Shown here piece by piece: positions 1 to 13,438 of a DNA stretch of 64,000 bases. The stretch comes from Ulva prolifera. Taxonomy: Eukaryota; Chlorophyta; Ulvophyceae; Ulvales; Ulvaceae. Under the pieces are notes generated by a model. It saw nothing but the letters and a program-made list of their open reading frames with translations, made no database searches and was not told the DNA's origin. Position numbers and translations under genes: made by a program. The stretch covers positions 639,481-703,480 of the forward strand of contig CM041203.1 in the NCBI GenBank assembly GCA_023078555.1, written 5' to 3'. Positions within the stretch are counted from its first letter, which is position 1. Each line of letters starts with the position of its first letter.

Positions 1-1414
1 GTAACACGGCATATGGCATCAGGTGTATGGATAATGAGGAATGTCTGCTGTAAACGAGCACCAGCCACTTGCGGATATGAGGTGGCTGTTCTCTTTCCAC
101 ACATTCAGGGCCAAGGCATTGCTTTGCAGCGGCATGATGACAGCGTTGAGTTTCCAAGCTGTTGCTGCATAGGCCTACAGAGCTGGCACGCGAATTAATT
201 AATATTACTGAATTGCTGGGTGCTGAGTTTGAAAGTTTTCACGGGTCTGACGAGCGACGTTCCCATGTGCATCTGCATGTAGCCGCGTTGATACAAGCCA
301 CTTATAGTCAGAACTGTAATTCAGCGCCACGATCCCGGCGGGGGCAGTAGGTGCACGAAAGTGTTCCTAGCCTAGAACGAACATTCAGATCCGGATGTAT
401 TGTGCATTGCAAGCGAATCGCGGCTCGCTGCGATTCAGCGTATAGCAAGAACAGACCCATGCACGTACAAATCAGGGCAGCAACCCGCTGCAGCTGCGCG
501 CCATTGCCAACGGTCAAATGAATCAACAGAGGCAAAAACAGCCACCTCTCGCTGGCATGCGGTCAGCGAGCGCCAGGCAGTGAGCTGTTGCGTGCACATG
601 GGTATTGGTGAGCTGATGCTATCTGGGCTTGGAAGCGGGTGAATTGGACAGCTTGGTAGTCATTGTGGTTGCGTATCAAGTTCAGTGCCGCGGCGTCGAG
701 CGGTCACCGAGCCCGACATGTTCGGATGGCAGCACCAAGAAGCCAAGCCCGACGCAACAGATTGCTACAGATGAGCGCCGTGTCGCGAGCTGGAAGGCTG
801 CTGTTTTTGATAGGCTTCGATATGCTCGTCAAGCGTTCAGAAGATGTGCCTGTCGCGCGCTTGATGGAAACAGTGATTGCGAAAGCTTTGACACAGACGA
901 CCGCACGAGTAGCTGCTGTCAAGTCTTTGTAATCCTCCTGGTGATCGGCGGCGGCGGCCGGCAACGCTGTCTATGTTAAAAAGCGATTCTCCTGGGGGGC
1001 CTAGGCTTGGAACACTAACGAATTGGCACAGGGGGTTGGGCCATGAAGTGCGCGGCGTAGCGCGGTAAGCATGCATACAGCCATTTTGATTTGAATCGGT
1101 GTGGCTATCGCGATCTGAAGGTCACTACATCGTGGTTTGCTGTGTGGGCCCGAATCATCATTGCCTTCCTGGAAGCGTTTCATCGATGATATTGTAAAGT
1201 GCTGCAAACTCTGATCGAGCTCGTGTAAGAGCATGTATGTCATACGCGCGCAGTCCTGCTCAGCATTGAACTCGCTGGACAAGTTCGTACACTCACAGCG
1301 AATCAGCCTACTGCGTAAGCATACTAGCAAATTTTGACTGGATGTCAACTGCAAGAGAGGTCGCCTGATCAAATGGTGAATTCAAAGCATCGTGCTCGGC
1401 AGCGACGCGAGCAC
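1..1414. other. Unassigned region upstream of the Rad5-like gene
   Basis: No recognisable protein is encoded here. Open frames of 80-123 codons exist on both strands. The longest, on the minus strand at 1001-1372, would be divergent to the Rad5-like gene with only 42 bases between the two starts. Its translation matches no family I know and it lacks a convincing splice partner. The segment probably carries the promoter and 5' leader of the Rad5-like gene and perhaps the 5' part of an unidentified neighbour. Confidence 0.4.
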
Positions 1415-4400
1415 ATGAAGGCAGAGACTACAGATGTCCCCACAACAGGTGGGCCTTATGGTCTCAGCGAATGAGATATCTTGCAAAAATATGCGCTGGC
1501 TTGCTCATTTTTATGTGGCCTGGCGTAATCTGAATCCTGGATCAACATTACGAAACGTACCTGCAGCCTCTGCGGATGAAAATGTGAACGCGAACACTCG
1601 ACCAACGGACGATAGTAGTCCTCTGAAGAAGCGCGTAAAATGCGAGGAACTTTTCGACCAGATAGGCCGTCCTTGGCACAGGCTCTCGGGAGAAGTCAGT
1701 GTTTCGGGCTCCAAGAGCCATGGAGCAGGCTCAAGCGTTGACAATAGTGGAGAGGTATGCTGCTCACCTTATCTTCATATCATGTCGAAAGAACGAGATC
1801 CGTGGGCTCTCCTGCTCGTGATCGAAGCGCCATGCTACATATGAAAATCGCGCATCGCGCATAGCGTATATTCTGGTCGTCAATGCAGCGCGAGAGACGC
1901 TGACACGCGGCTTCTGCAACATCCGGCGAGGGTACATCATACAAGGAAAGCCGTCTCCTGAATTCCGCGACGAACGATTCATCGTGATCCTGACGGACCT
2001 CCAGTGCCACGCATCCGTTAACTTGGCACCTGCGCTATGGCAGCAAAGATCCTCGCATAGCGTTCCCTGGACGGAGGCAGTTCACGGCAAATGTGATCAC
2101 TTCACATTGTCTGGGTGGCGTAAGTTGATGTTCGTCTGGATCTGAATTGCGTTTGCAGCGGCCTTCTGTATCTGTTGCACATATGTTCACAGCAGCAGCC
2201 ACTTTTGCCACAGCGCTAACTAATTCGCTGCCCTGTCGCACCAGTGCCCGAAACAACAGTAGTCTCGTCAGTATGGAGTCTGAATCCAGGATGCCCTGAA
2301 TGGATGTCTTCACAGCATTGATAGTTGATGCAGGTCGATCGCCCTACGAGTGCTCGCAATGAGTGTACTGACAGAAATCCCTTCCACAATGCATACGGCA
2401 ATGCTGAAGAAGAGACAGTTGGTGTGAAGCAAGAATCGCCTGGTCCCGGAGAAGTGCCCGGCGTTGAAAACAATTCAAACGCAGAAGGTAGCATGGCCAG
2501 TGGTGAAGAATTGTCATCAGACGGTGAAGAGAAGATGTCAAGTGAAACAAGATCTTTGTTGCTGATGGGAGAGGCACTTGTGGAGCAAGTGGATCCTTGG
2601 GTGCACGAAAACCCTGATGCCCATGCATACATGTATCCTGGCGGGCTTACAGCCCCTCAACATCTCGGGCAGAAGCCTGTCCCACCTAAACTAGACCGGG
2701 TCGACATCAGCAGTGAGGAATTAGCTAAGTATGTGAAGCTTGGCACGATTGACATACCTGTAAAGGTGCGAGCCAGGCACACCGAAGATCTTATCATTGA
2801 TGCTCACATGATGGGGCGACCTTGGCCAGTCCTGAATTCTGCACTGCATACAAACCTGCCTGCGGCGAGCCACTGAGGTGGTACACAGTGGAAGTGTCAA
2901 CGCTACCCATGAATGATTCCTGTTCATTTGTAGGTGCAAGCAGAAGCGCTTCCCGTTGTGCAGCAGCATCTTGATGATGCACCCTGGGGGTTCCACGGTG
3001 TGAGCAGTCGCATGAGAGACTGGCGTTCATGGGAAGCTCACTTCGGGGGCAAATATTGTTTGCAGTCCATTCATTTTCAGAAGTACATGCCTTATAAAAT
3101 GCCGTGCGTCCCCCACATTCCCCGAATCTGTGATGTTGTGGATGTGATGTGAAACCCGCGCCCAGGAGAGGGGCCGGGATGATGATGATGATGGTGACGA
3201 GGATGATGATGCACCTGCTGTCACCAGAATGCCCTGCGCCTGGGGGCAGTGCTGATATGGTCGAGGTGCACTGTGATTCTGTGCGATGCCTGCGGTGCTA
3301 CCTGCCTTTGCGGCCTGTCCTGGTAGCACCTGCTGCATCTGCATGTCATGCATGGGTGATCGTGCATGACTGTTGCTGCGCAGACATGCGCCTGCCATGC
3401 AGTGACAGAATTCGACAGGCCAATCAAAAGGTGAGGCCTGCAGCCGGCCCAGCATCGCTGCCAACACTGCCAACTCAAACTGTCTCGGTTTCTGCGATTC
3501 CCGCAAGTCAGGGTCAGCCAGCGGGGCCACCTGTAGAGTTCGTGCTGAGAGCATGCCTACTCGTTGACTGCGTCGGCAGCAACCCGCCGCAGGTCATCGG
3601 GATCAAAACCGAGCATATGGCACCAGTGCACTCCGTCGTTCCACAGGTCGCTGCCGCAATAGGAGAGCGCTGTGTTGCAGGGGTGCGTCCTCACTGTCAG
3701 ACACGAGAAAGCTTCTCCCTTGTTGTGAGAGCGGTACAATGTCAAACTGGATGTCGTCACAGCATCATATATGCACGGGGCGCACACAAATGCAGTGCAT
3801 GCTGATTTGCATGCTGGTGTGTATGAAGGTTTGCTCACACAAATGCATTGCATGTGATCTTGGATTGATGCATCAGTTGCTCTCAGGGCACCCTTGACTC
3901 GGTGGTTGTGCAGGAATTTGCTGATGGTACAAACATCAGCTTTGGTAGAAGCAGAAATGGCCTAACAAAAATGGTCGACCCGGGTTTCAGATTTGACAGT
4001 ACAGAGTTGGATTATATGTCGCTTACATGCTCAACAAAGCATCCACAACTGATTGCGTGGCGGACAAAAACTGAAGATATGAAAGTCCGGACGCAAGAAA
4101 TCCATGGTAGATGTCATCGTGCAGTACTGCACATGATGATGCCTGAGCTCAATCCAGAGAATTTCGAAGCCAAAGACATTCGTGCAGGTCAGCTGCGTTG
4201 TCCGTGATGACTCAGCCATCGATTGTGTGCTAGCAATGCTCTTAATGGGAGTTTGCATGTGTATGCAGGTTTAATTCCAGTCCCCTTGCTTGTCACAGTG
4301 CCCAGAGCCTCCTTTATCGGACCTGATCTAGCGAAGCTTGAGCAGAAGCATAGACACGAGCTACTGCAACAAGTGTGTGAAATTTTGGGTCGTTGGAACG

Positions 4401-7400
4401 TTTCTCAATCTAGCAGTAACCTGATCGACAGGTGTGCCGATGTTCAAACACATCATTTGGGAGTTCAATCCCTTGTCAATAAGAACTGTCCAAATTTCAT
4501 CCTTGCCGCCGATCAGTCACAGTAGCTGCAATATGCAGTTGCAACATCTGTCTACGGCATCGCAGGTCACTGGACCCAGTGGTCGCCGATTCATGCGAAC
4601 AGTCAGATGTACCTGTGCCTCCTATTGCACATCCGGCACCTGATGTCCAAAGTGCTGTACTTTGCAGGATGATGAGGACCCCGGAACAAATCTACCTGCT
4701 GAATGATACACTTGGTCGGGGGAATGACTTCAGTGGGATTGAAGTGACAGGGACCACCAAAATCAGTGGCAGATCTGTACCACAATGTACACTGCATGCA
4801 ACATGCGGATCTCGATCATACCTTCCGTGGCCACTTGAGATACGAGATAGGGACCACATGATTCTGATGCTACATCCAGCGCCGTCACCACAGTTACAGA
4901 GCAGCAAACCAAATGCAGACATATGTCCAGCTGTGCAACAAACGCAGATTGCATGTGCGAGTGGAGCTGTGAAACAAGAAGAGCAGGAACTTGTCGATCT
5001 TGAAATTGCTACTCCAGACCGTGAAGGATGGTGCGGCCATGATGTGAAGCCACAAACAGATGATGCTGGCATCAGTGACCTGCTTGACCTTCGACACCTG
5101 ATAAGCGTACCCCGGCATGCATCCATTTCACTCCTTGAGCTTCGGAGGCATGCAAAATATGTGAAGCAACGTGCAGCGTACGCCATTCTTGTCTTCGTCT
5201 GCTTGGTCCGGCCGTACTGGCCTGAAGAATCAGTCTTCGTTCTGCATGTGTTACACACATGTCAGCAGTCTGATTTTTCTGTCAGCCCAAGGGATTGACA
5301 GGGGGATTTTGTGGCCAGAAGACGTCATCAGGATCTCAGCGGGATGCAGGTTGGGAATCAAGTTTTATGATCTGCGTGAGTTGCCGAATCTTGCACTCAC
5401 AGAGTTAGCAGAGCTTGATCCGGTGAGGCGCACGCGTGACGGACATTTGTATGGGGATGCATTGCAGCATGTGGCATTGGTCCATGTGCCCTACAGCGGT
5501 CATGCACTGCGGGTGACCATTCACCTCAGCCAAGATAGTGCACGTTTGATATCTGCGATTGACAGATTCCATCCCTTGAAGGATTCACGGACGGATCCTA
5601 GCTGCGAGCATCACCCACTCCGTTCTGTTCTGATTCTGCTGCTCAGAGAGAACACGGAGTTGAAGGCGATGAAATACCAGCTTGTGTGTCGGACACAGCC
5701 TTTGAATCTCGGCAACGTCCTAAACGAGATCGAAGCCGCTGCAGACTTGCCAGAGGTTGCTCAGCCACAGGGCTTTGCGAAAGGCATCAAGCTCCACAAG
5801 TATCAGCGGCAAACACTGAAGTGGATGTGTGATGCAGAGGACATTCGACTGCGTGACAAGCTGTGGATCTGTCTCAATCGCAAGGTGCGAAGCTTCCGAG
5901 CAGAGCAAATCGTGTTTTTCCAGCATTTTCGCTCACAAGGCATGCTTCAGCCTGCATGCCTGATCGCATGCAATCACGTGCAGGACGGATTGTATTACTC
6001 TCCCATGATGCAGAAGCTGTGTGTTGGTGTGCCTCCTGGCAGCCGTGGTGGATTCCTGGCAGAGGAGATGGGCCTTGGCAAGACAGTGCGCCACCATTGT
6101 CTACTGCAGCGCCCCGCCAAGCAGGCAGTGCTGTCAATGCTGCCTTGTGTGTCTGATATGTGTCAATCTGATACATGCTACTGCTGCCTCAGAGTCCGCA
6201 TTCAGCCTCTCTGCAGAACTTGAGAGCAATCCTCCTCAGGCACATGAGACTGAGAAGCAGAACAGATCTGCATTGAACATGACAATGGGGCTGGCATGGG
6301 TTTTGGCCGCTGCTGGTCCACCGATGGCATAGTTGTCATGTTGGTGTTCCATTGATCATGACTTTGGATATGCTGGGCTTCAGGTCATCTCACTGGCCCT
6401 CCACTTGGCGCGTCCTGCTCCACCTGCAGTCGAGAGGGGAACCCGCCTGCAGACCTCTTCTGGCGTGCGGTTCCAGAGCCGTGGAACACTGGTGGTGTGC
6501 AAGGTGGCCCTCTCCTAAGCCGTGTCCTGACTTCTAGTGTGCTCAATTCTGTGTGAATATCTATGTTGAGCTGACCCAAGCTCAGGTCGAACACCCGATG
6601 CAATGCTGAATTGCCACAAGCTGCTGCAGCAGGATGCACGTAGTACTGGGTCCTGGCCGAGACCGAATAACCTGTTCCTGACTTGTTTCCATGGCACGAG
6701 CAGGTCTCCTTGGTTGGGCAATGGGTGGAAGAGGCACGCAGTAAACTTGCAGACCGCAGGCTTTCTATCTGTGAGTATCATGGAGGCAACCGCACCCGTG
6801 ACATCCAGAAACTGGCTGCGTGTGATGTCGTGGTGACGACATATGAGACGATGGCAAGCGATCATCAGCATCGCAGCAGGCATCAGGGCTTGTCCAAGGA
6901 TCCACGTGTGTGAACTAGTCTCAATGCCCCGTGTCTATTAGCATGCACTCCTGTCCGGCTCGATGGTTATGTGTACCGGATGCTCTGCGGTTGGTGTGTT
7001 CACAGACCTTGTTGAATTGCAGTTGCCAACATAAAGTGGTGGAGGATCATCTTTGACGAAAGTCACGCCATGAAGGACTGTAGCACGACAGTCTACAAAG
7101 CCTGCTGCGCTTTGCAGGTACCTTCCCACTGTCTCCGCACTGCATGACAAAAGAATGCATTGTGAAGTCTGTCTCAACACCACAGTGTGACCTCATAGTG
7201 TAGTGCCACGACTTGCGGCAACATGCTGAGAACAGGGACGGCCTGAAATCCAATAAGGCCTTGCCTTCGCCTTTCCGTACTACACAAGTGCCGAAGACAG
7301 GCAATGGAAGGTGATGTGTTGAATTTGCGACAGGCCTGGTGTTTCCATCATGACCAAACAGGAAGGCCGATTATTGTTCACACTAACCCACCAGCGTGTG

Positions 7401-9728
7401 ATGTTGATGTCCACTGCTATGAGTAGAATGCATGCCATCACCAGATGCAAATGCATGATGTCGCGAGTGTCGATGCGTGGATTGCCATCGCCTCGCAAAG
7501 CCCCTTCCAAGTTGTCCATGGGCATTGACCAGCACACTTTGCATCTTCAAGTCCAGATGTGCTTTGTCATGCCGCACGCTGGTCTTGACCTCGTGGCGTC
7601 CGTTGGCAAAGGCTTTGAAGCTTTACATCTGTTAGAGGCCAACGAATGCGCTGCATGCAGTCGGAGCGACGCTGGGCATGCACAGGGACGCCAATCAACA
7701 CGGACCTGCGAGATCTCCGTGGGCAGCTGGGCGGCCTTCATGCAGCTCCGTTTCTGGAGGCTGGTTTTGCAAACCAGTTCCTCAAAGGTGGGTTGGGAGT
7801 CTACCGGAGGGAGGTTCTTTTTCTGCTGCGGCGGCTAATGATCCGACACTCAAAAGGCGGAGTGCAAGCGCAAGGCGAATGGCACCTGCCAGCAAAAACA
7901 GAGGTGCTGGTCCCAGTGCATCTGACAGACTCAGAATGGCGGCTGTATGAGCGCACGCATGACCGTGTGAGGGGTGAGTTCGAAAGGTATGCTCAAGGCG
8001 GGGTGGGCTGGTGTCAAAAGAACATGATGGCGATCATGGCACTGCTGACGCCGCTGCGCCGCCTCTGTTCTGGCCTTGCGTGCAGTGAGGCCCGTGTGGC
8101 CGAGCCTTCGCAGGCCGCTGAGGGTGAGGACAGTTGCGATGATGCGCCAGCCGCAGCCGGCAAACCTTTCCACCCGGGGCAGGACGACGCAGAGTGCTCT
8201 GTATGCATGGAGGCGTTTGAGCAGCCTGTGCGTACTCCGTGCGGCCACTGGTTTTGTCACGAGTGCATCGGCCAGGTGCTGCATGCGCAAGGCTTATGCC
8301 CCATGTGCCGCGCCGCTGTGGCTCCTGGTGACCTACAGCCTGCAAGATACCCTGCAGCCCTGCAGCGCGCCACCTCGAGCATTCCAGGCGAAACTGCTGC
8401 GCACCTTGAATCCAAAGTCAAGGTGAGCCGCCTGCGACTGTTGACGAGCCGCTGCATGGTCAGCAAGTGGGTCAGTCATTCCAGATCTGGCCATGTGCTC
8501 TATGGTGACTGGAGTGTTATCAGCGTGCTCTCGAGACTGCAGGTCCTGATCAAGCAATTGCAGGATATGCATACGGCAGACCCCAGCAACAAGGCCCTGA
8601 TATTCACACAGTACAAAGAGTCTGTGACTATAATTGCACGCCGCCTCGCCAACGTGGGCTTCTCCCACCGCACGATCTCTGGCGGGATGCCCATGAAACA
8701 GCGGGCAGCAGCAATTGAAGCCTTCCAGCACGATGGAGGCACAACGGTCAGCTCTTCCAAGGACCAATGAGAGCAACATAATCTGACTCTCATACTCAGA
8801 TTGACAGTAGAGCATAGTGGCAAGTGCCAGCGTATGTCTGTGTGGCCTGGATGCCCAGTGCAGAGGGAGCATTAAATTGCCTGTTGCGAATTTGCTGATG
8901 CTGAACTCGGCAACACGTGATTTGGTCATAATTACTGGGGTACACAGGCCTTCCCAACACACTCACCTTGACGATAAGGCTCCACGATGTAGGTTTTCAT
9001 AGCCACACAACGGAGTGGCGCGGTGGGTGTCAACCTGACAAGTGCAAATTATGTATTCTTGCTGGAGCCGTTGCTGAACACTGCCCTTGATAAACAGGCA
9101 ATTGGCCGGGCATGGCGAATGGGACAGCAGCGCCAGGTGATCGTCAAGCGCCTCTTCATCCAGGGCTCTGTTGAGGTGCGTCCCTTCTCATGCATGACAA
9201 TGAATACGTTTGCACATGATCTGTGGAGTCCACATGCAGAATGTCTACTTGCTCCCTTTGCTAGCGGCATGACTGAGCGCTTTTCACATCAGTGTCATCA
9301 GTGGCATCGAAATCTGCAACCGAGATGTTGGACAAGCGCTCAGTGCCTGATTTGTGTCTGAATTTTGTGCCGGTGTATGTGCCACTTGCTAGCATGTTTG
9401 GTGCTGCAGATCACGAGTTCCTGGGTGCCCGCTGCACTACGGTGGCGCGCATCAGTCAATGCGGCGCATGTATATCTGACGCTGCAATGGTATTGACGGC
9501 ATCGCTCTGTCACGGATGTTCTATTTGACAGCTCAACTGCTCATATGTGGTCTGTTGTAGGAGGCAATCATGGATGTTGCTGCGGATCGACAGCTTGGCA
9601 ATGTGATGCCAAGCAAAAAGGGTGCCCGAGTGGGAATGCTCACTGCTGATCGTGCGGCCATCTGCATGGATGAGATGAACACTCTGTTTGCCCCACCACA
9701 TAGGCCAGCATTGACTGAAAAGCATGAT
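1415..9728 (+). CDS. Rad5/HLTF-like SNF2 ATPase with internal RING finger
   Basis: SNF2-family DNA translocase with a ubiquitin-ligase RING between its two helicase lobes, the layout of Rad5, Rad16, HLTF and SHPRH, which act in the nucleus in DNA damage tolerance. Phase-consistent exons: 1415-1448, 1567-1754, 2334-2765, 2934-about 3000 or further, 3914-4187, 4269-4431, 4566-5177, 5269-5884, 5984-6085, 6384-6503, 6704-6905, 7023-7117, 7661-8422, 8543-8746, 8993-9175, 9561-9728. Motif I reads AEEMGLGKT (about 6056-6085). Motif Ia is LVVCK-VSLVGQW across an intron. Motif II is IIFDESH (DESH, not DEAH). Next come RRWACTGTP, the C3HC4 RING (CSVC to CPMC, 8195-8310), KALIFTQY and GRAWRMGQQR. About 1,450 residues. 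The N-terminal third is acidic and unfamiliar. Splicing between 3.0 and 3.9 kb is unresolved; an Asp-rich stretch near 3178-3225 may be an exon. Closeness to Rad5 rather than SHPRH is inferred from size and RING position. Confidence 0.92.
3294..3330 (-). repeat. Hairpin repeat, copy 1 (inside Rad5-like gene)
   Basis: GGTGCTACC (3294-3302) and GGTAGCACC (3322-3330) are perfect 9-bp inverted arms around a 19-nt loop. The loop resembles that of the copies at 36.47 and 46.86 kb in its CTGCCTT-like and GTCCT parts. It lies in the poorly resolved intron/exon stretch of the Rad5-like gene. The minus strand is taken as the reference orientation, in which the GTAGCACCGC end comes last. Confidence 0.6.
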
Positions 9729-10146
9729 GAAAAGGATGGTTGGTAGGCGCAGTCGCTTGATGCAAGTGGAGCTGGCAAGTACCACGTGGAGCTGGCTGCA
9801 ACAAGCCATGTACACGCAGTCAGCCTGGACTGTACATATGCCAATTGATAGATGGTAGCGACTCTGCAACAGGGCAGATGGGATTGAATTATGGTGACAC
9901 GAGCTGCGGATGAGAAACAGGCCACACAAATATGTAATGATGGGTAGATTCTGATGAATCCTCGACCATTAGACAGGTGTCGTACAAAGTTGGACGTTGA
10001 ATTCAATTTCTTTGCTAACATGCCACTGTTGTTTCTGCGCTCAATGTCCTGGCTGTCAGGGGTTTTTTGTTGGTGCTGATCACTTATGGACAATGCAGCC
10101 GGATATCTAGCAAAATGTGCAAGGGGGGGTCAACCTCACAGAGAGC
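9729..10146. other. Intergenic, convergent 3' ends
   Basis: About 420 bases between the stop of the Rad5-like gene (+) and the stop of acetate kinase (-). It should hold the 3' UTRs of both. A long minus-strand open frame crosses it and overlaps the last Rad5-like exon; it looks like an antisense shadow. Nothing else was recognised. Confidence 0.6.
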
Positions 10147-12506
10147 TCAACGCCTCTTCCAATTTTGTTGTGACATGAGGTGCCGTAACAGGTAAGGGCG
10201 AACAAAAATTTCCTGGAAATGCGAACAATCAGGCATTTGTTATCTGTTACAGTGAGGTGCTTCCACAGCACCGTAGGCCTGCGACATGCGTGACTTGTTG
10301 ATCCATTTGATTTTGTACGTTAGTATGTCATCCCTTTGTAGCCACAGATCAGCCCATCAAGCCACTCAGACGTGCGGTGTCACGTGCTATCATGTCTTCC
10401 TGGGGGCACACACGCATTCTCACTGAGTAGTGGTTTCGGGTGAGAGTTTGCAACATCGCACAAGGAATGAAAGTAGGAGCGCAACCTCGTCAGTTGGGAT
10501 GACCAAAACCTTGATTCTGGAATTTGAGGCAGAAATGAATGCTTCACTGCCTCTCACCTCCTGGTTTCTTGACGCGTCAAGGGCAATGCCCAGGAATTCT
10601 AAATTTTTGCACACCGCAGCCCGCGTCATACTTGAATTTTCACCAATTCCAGCTGAAAACACTATTGCGTGTGTGTGCCCTGCTTGCTGTACCAAGAATG
10701 CTCCCAGATATTTTCGGATCCTGTGGACGACCACCTGAACAGTACCTGAGCTGATCAAGAAGACGAGGGATGCAACAACAGGAGACGATAGTCATCATGG
10801 AACAAGCTGTTAGGGAGAAGCGCATGCATCAAAGGCCATCTGGCATCTCTTGTCGCCCTCGGCCGCTTTCGTCAACAGCTCCCTGTTGTCAGAACACCCA
10901 GCAAGGCCAAGAATGCCGCTCTGCTTGTTCAGGACCTCGTCAATGTCATTGATGTCCATTCCCAGCCTCCCCAAGAAAGGCATCATGCCCGGATCGACGT
11001 CTCCACTCCGGGTCGCCATGACCAGGCTACAAGCACATTACTGTGAGTGCTTGATCGCACTCCTGGGAATGCAGCACAGTGATGGGCTTCACTAGCAACA
11101 TTTTGAGATTTCAAGGCGCACCCCTCCAAGGGAGTCATGCCCATAGTTGTGTCAATACTCTTCCCGCCTTCGATGGAGCACATGCTGCTGCCAGCTCCTG
11201 CATACAATGCATATAATAAACCTACAGCATGATCTGTGTACCATGGATCATTATCTGCTCTGTGGACCTTGACTTGATGCTGAATCAGAGCTTTAGTGGC
11301 CCCACTCGTGCCAGTATCTTCAGACAAATCGCTTGGCGAGTGTTCACAGCCAAGAGCAAACCTTATAGAATCGGCAACACGCAGCTGACATTGTACCGTG
11401 GTGCCAAACAGAATGAGCTGGACTCAGAAAGATTTTGTCTAGGCACAATCAGCAATCTGCGCTTCACACCTAGATGTGCAACGACCAAGTTGAGCTGTTC
11501 AGTCGGGATTCCTAGCATCTTAGATGCCCGATCGGTCAGATACCTGTAGCTGGTTCCATGTGCACCATACCTTCTGACGCCCTACAAGCATGCCTGAATG
11601 CACCTTTGTGCACCGTTGCCACTTGTCAGTACACGAGTTTAACAACTCAATGATATACATGCTGGAGGGGGGTTTCATTGTCGTACATGAGTCTCGTAGT
11701 ATGAGTAGGGAAGCGCGTAGATGTGTGCAGATTTTGGTATAGTCTGATGAAATGCTGTATCGAACACACCAACCTACACAGCGCCAGATTGCCATCACAT
11801 GGTGCGCGAAATGCTTGAAGCAACTAGCGTAAGTGCAAGCACGTGACCAAGATGTAATGACAGCTCAATGCGTTACCCGAAAACGTGGCTGTGCCAGACA
11901 AATTCACCTGATTCATATGGCTGCCATGCAGAGCTCGCAACACACCTGTGGACAAGATGGGAACACTGCAGAACACTCTGCCACGCCATGCAGCTGAGCG
12001 GGATTATGTAGAGGTGCAAACACCGCAGCTCTCTGAATCTCGGCCTTCGCTTCGGCATCTAGCAGACATGAGGTCTTCAAGTTGCCACCGTGTACAATCC
12101 TGTGTCCGCATGCTTGCACCTCTTCAGCAATAGTTGAGCTGACCCTGTCCTTCAGAACTGTCAGAGCATACGATAGGCCATCAGAAAATGTGTTCAATGG
12201 TGTCTGTATACTTTCTGTCCCGCAAGGCAAACCCTGCAATTGGGAGTGTCGCATTGCTACGATGATAAGATGATACTGTCTTGAGTGGACGCCCAGCCGA
12301 GCAAACCATATGTATGCAAGTCATGCTATCAGTGGACTCCCCTGTGAAGCAGTGTACACCTTGATCATGACTGTCGAATTCGAAGGGTCTCCAATCCGCT
12401 CCATGAGTCCACTTATGGTACTTTGCAACGAAGGAACCAGGTCGTAGAGCTTAAACTTCAAGCTGCTGGAGCCAGTATTGACAACTAGTACACGCCTTGC
12501 CGACAT
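10147..12506 (-). CDS. ACK: Acetate kinase
   Basis: Interconverts acetate plus ATP with acetyl phosphate plus ADP. In green algae the enzyme works with phosphotransacetylase in fermentative acetate production in plastid or mitochondrion. Exons on the minus strand: 12506-12360, 12233-11946, 11773-11687, 11581-11470, 11197-11122, 11026-about 10828, 10734-10486, 10212-10147, giving about 407 residues against about 400 in bacteria. Signatures in order: [11 protein letters not shown] at the N-terminus, [90 protein letters not shown] and VIPTDE-EIF near the end. All junctions keep phase except that between exons 6 and 7, where no GT donor is available after MAFD and a GC-AG intron is the simplest reading. 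The usual HLGNG reads HLGAG here. No clear transit peptide precedes the chosen ATG; an in-frame ATG at 12614 would add 36 residues. No phosphotransacetylase gene is in the window. Confidence 0.95.
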
Positions 12507-13438
12507 AGCTTCTTGTGAAATTGGCAGTCGATGGTGTGGACCCCACCCGAGATCTGGCCACGCCGGCCTGGCAAGCACACAATCGCGTCGCTGACTGGAC
12601 ACGGCTGGTGGCACAGTAGCCCTTTTCTTGCTAAGAACAGTTGATTCAATACATCAAGTAGCGTCACGTGATTGGGCAGGTCTACGCAATGCTCGAAGCA
12701 TGAGAAGGATAACCTGAGCCAAATTCAATTTCTGATGCTAAGAGGGAAGTCTCAGTGTGCATGCGCCATGGCCAACTTGCAACCCGGGCTCCGACTTCAA
12801 TGCAAAAATGAAAGGCAATTGTTATCAAGCGATCTGTCGCTCCGCAGATGGGTGAGGGTTCCAAACGGAAGCAAGTGCCTCCATTCGCCTGGTATGCACA
12901 TTGTGCAATGAGATGATAGCGATGAGCTATGACCGTGGTCGACTACATACATATATCTATGTCTCTTCGGCTGCGAAGGTAGAGATTACCATACATTGAT
13001 TGTATTCGGATACAAAAGACCATACTGGCGGACAGGCATCACCCACACGGACTGGTGCAGGTCCCACATGGCACCCCATTCGCGCGTGGATCAAGCCAGT
13101 CGACGCATACTGGCGCGTAGGATAGACAACGAGTCCCTGGGAACAGCAGTCAAGTCTATACAAGTGCACACGGTTGAGCATGACAACAAATTACAAACGT
13201 TTTCAACATTTGTAGCCAGGCAGAAGGTGCCTCAGCCAGGTCATACCAACGCCAGCAATGCCCCTGTTTTCGAAATGCAGGAAAGTACGGATCGTCCGCC
13301 CCTGTGTTTAACCGAGGAGGCCAACTGGTGGCACCATGTCACAACTACGGAACATCATGATCCGGTGATGTGGATGGATCGGATGAGCTTTGTCCAGGAT
13401 GCAGGAGTCAGCAGACTGTAGTTGCACTCACCGGTGGT
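12507..13438. other. Intergenic between acetate kinase and UPF2
   Basis: About 930 bases. It must contain the acetate kinase promoter and the UPF2 3' UTR. Several short open frames on both strands show no family resemblance or good splice partners. No TATA-like or repeat element stands out. Confidence 0.55.

Noticed and set aside
1001-1372. 123-codon minus-strand frame divergent to the Rad5-like gene
   Set aside because: No recognised family, no supporting splice structure, and other frames are open nearby; reported only in the region note.
3027-3554. 175-codon minus-strand frame inside the Rad5-like gene
   Set aside because: Ser-run and composition mirror the Asp-rich plus strand; no family match and it is antisense to exons.
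9533-10093. 186-codon minus-strand frame
   Set aside because: It covers the last Rad5-like exon in antisense and resembles no protein; it has no splice partners.
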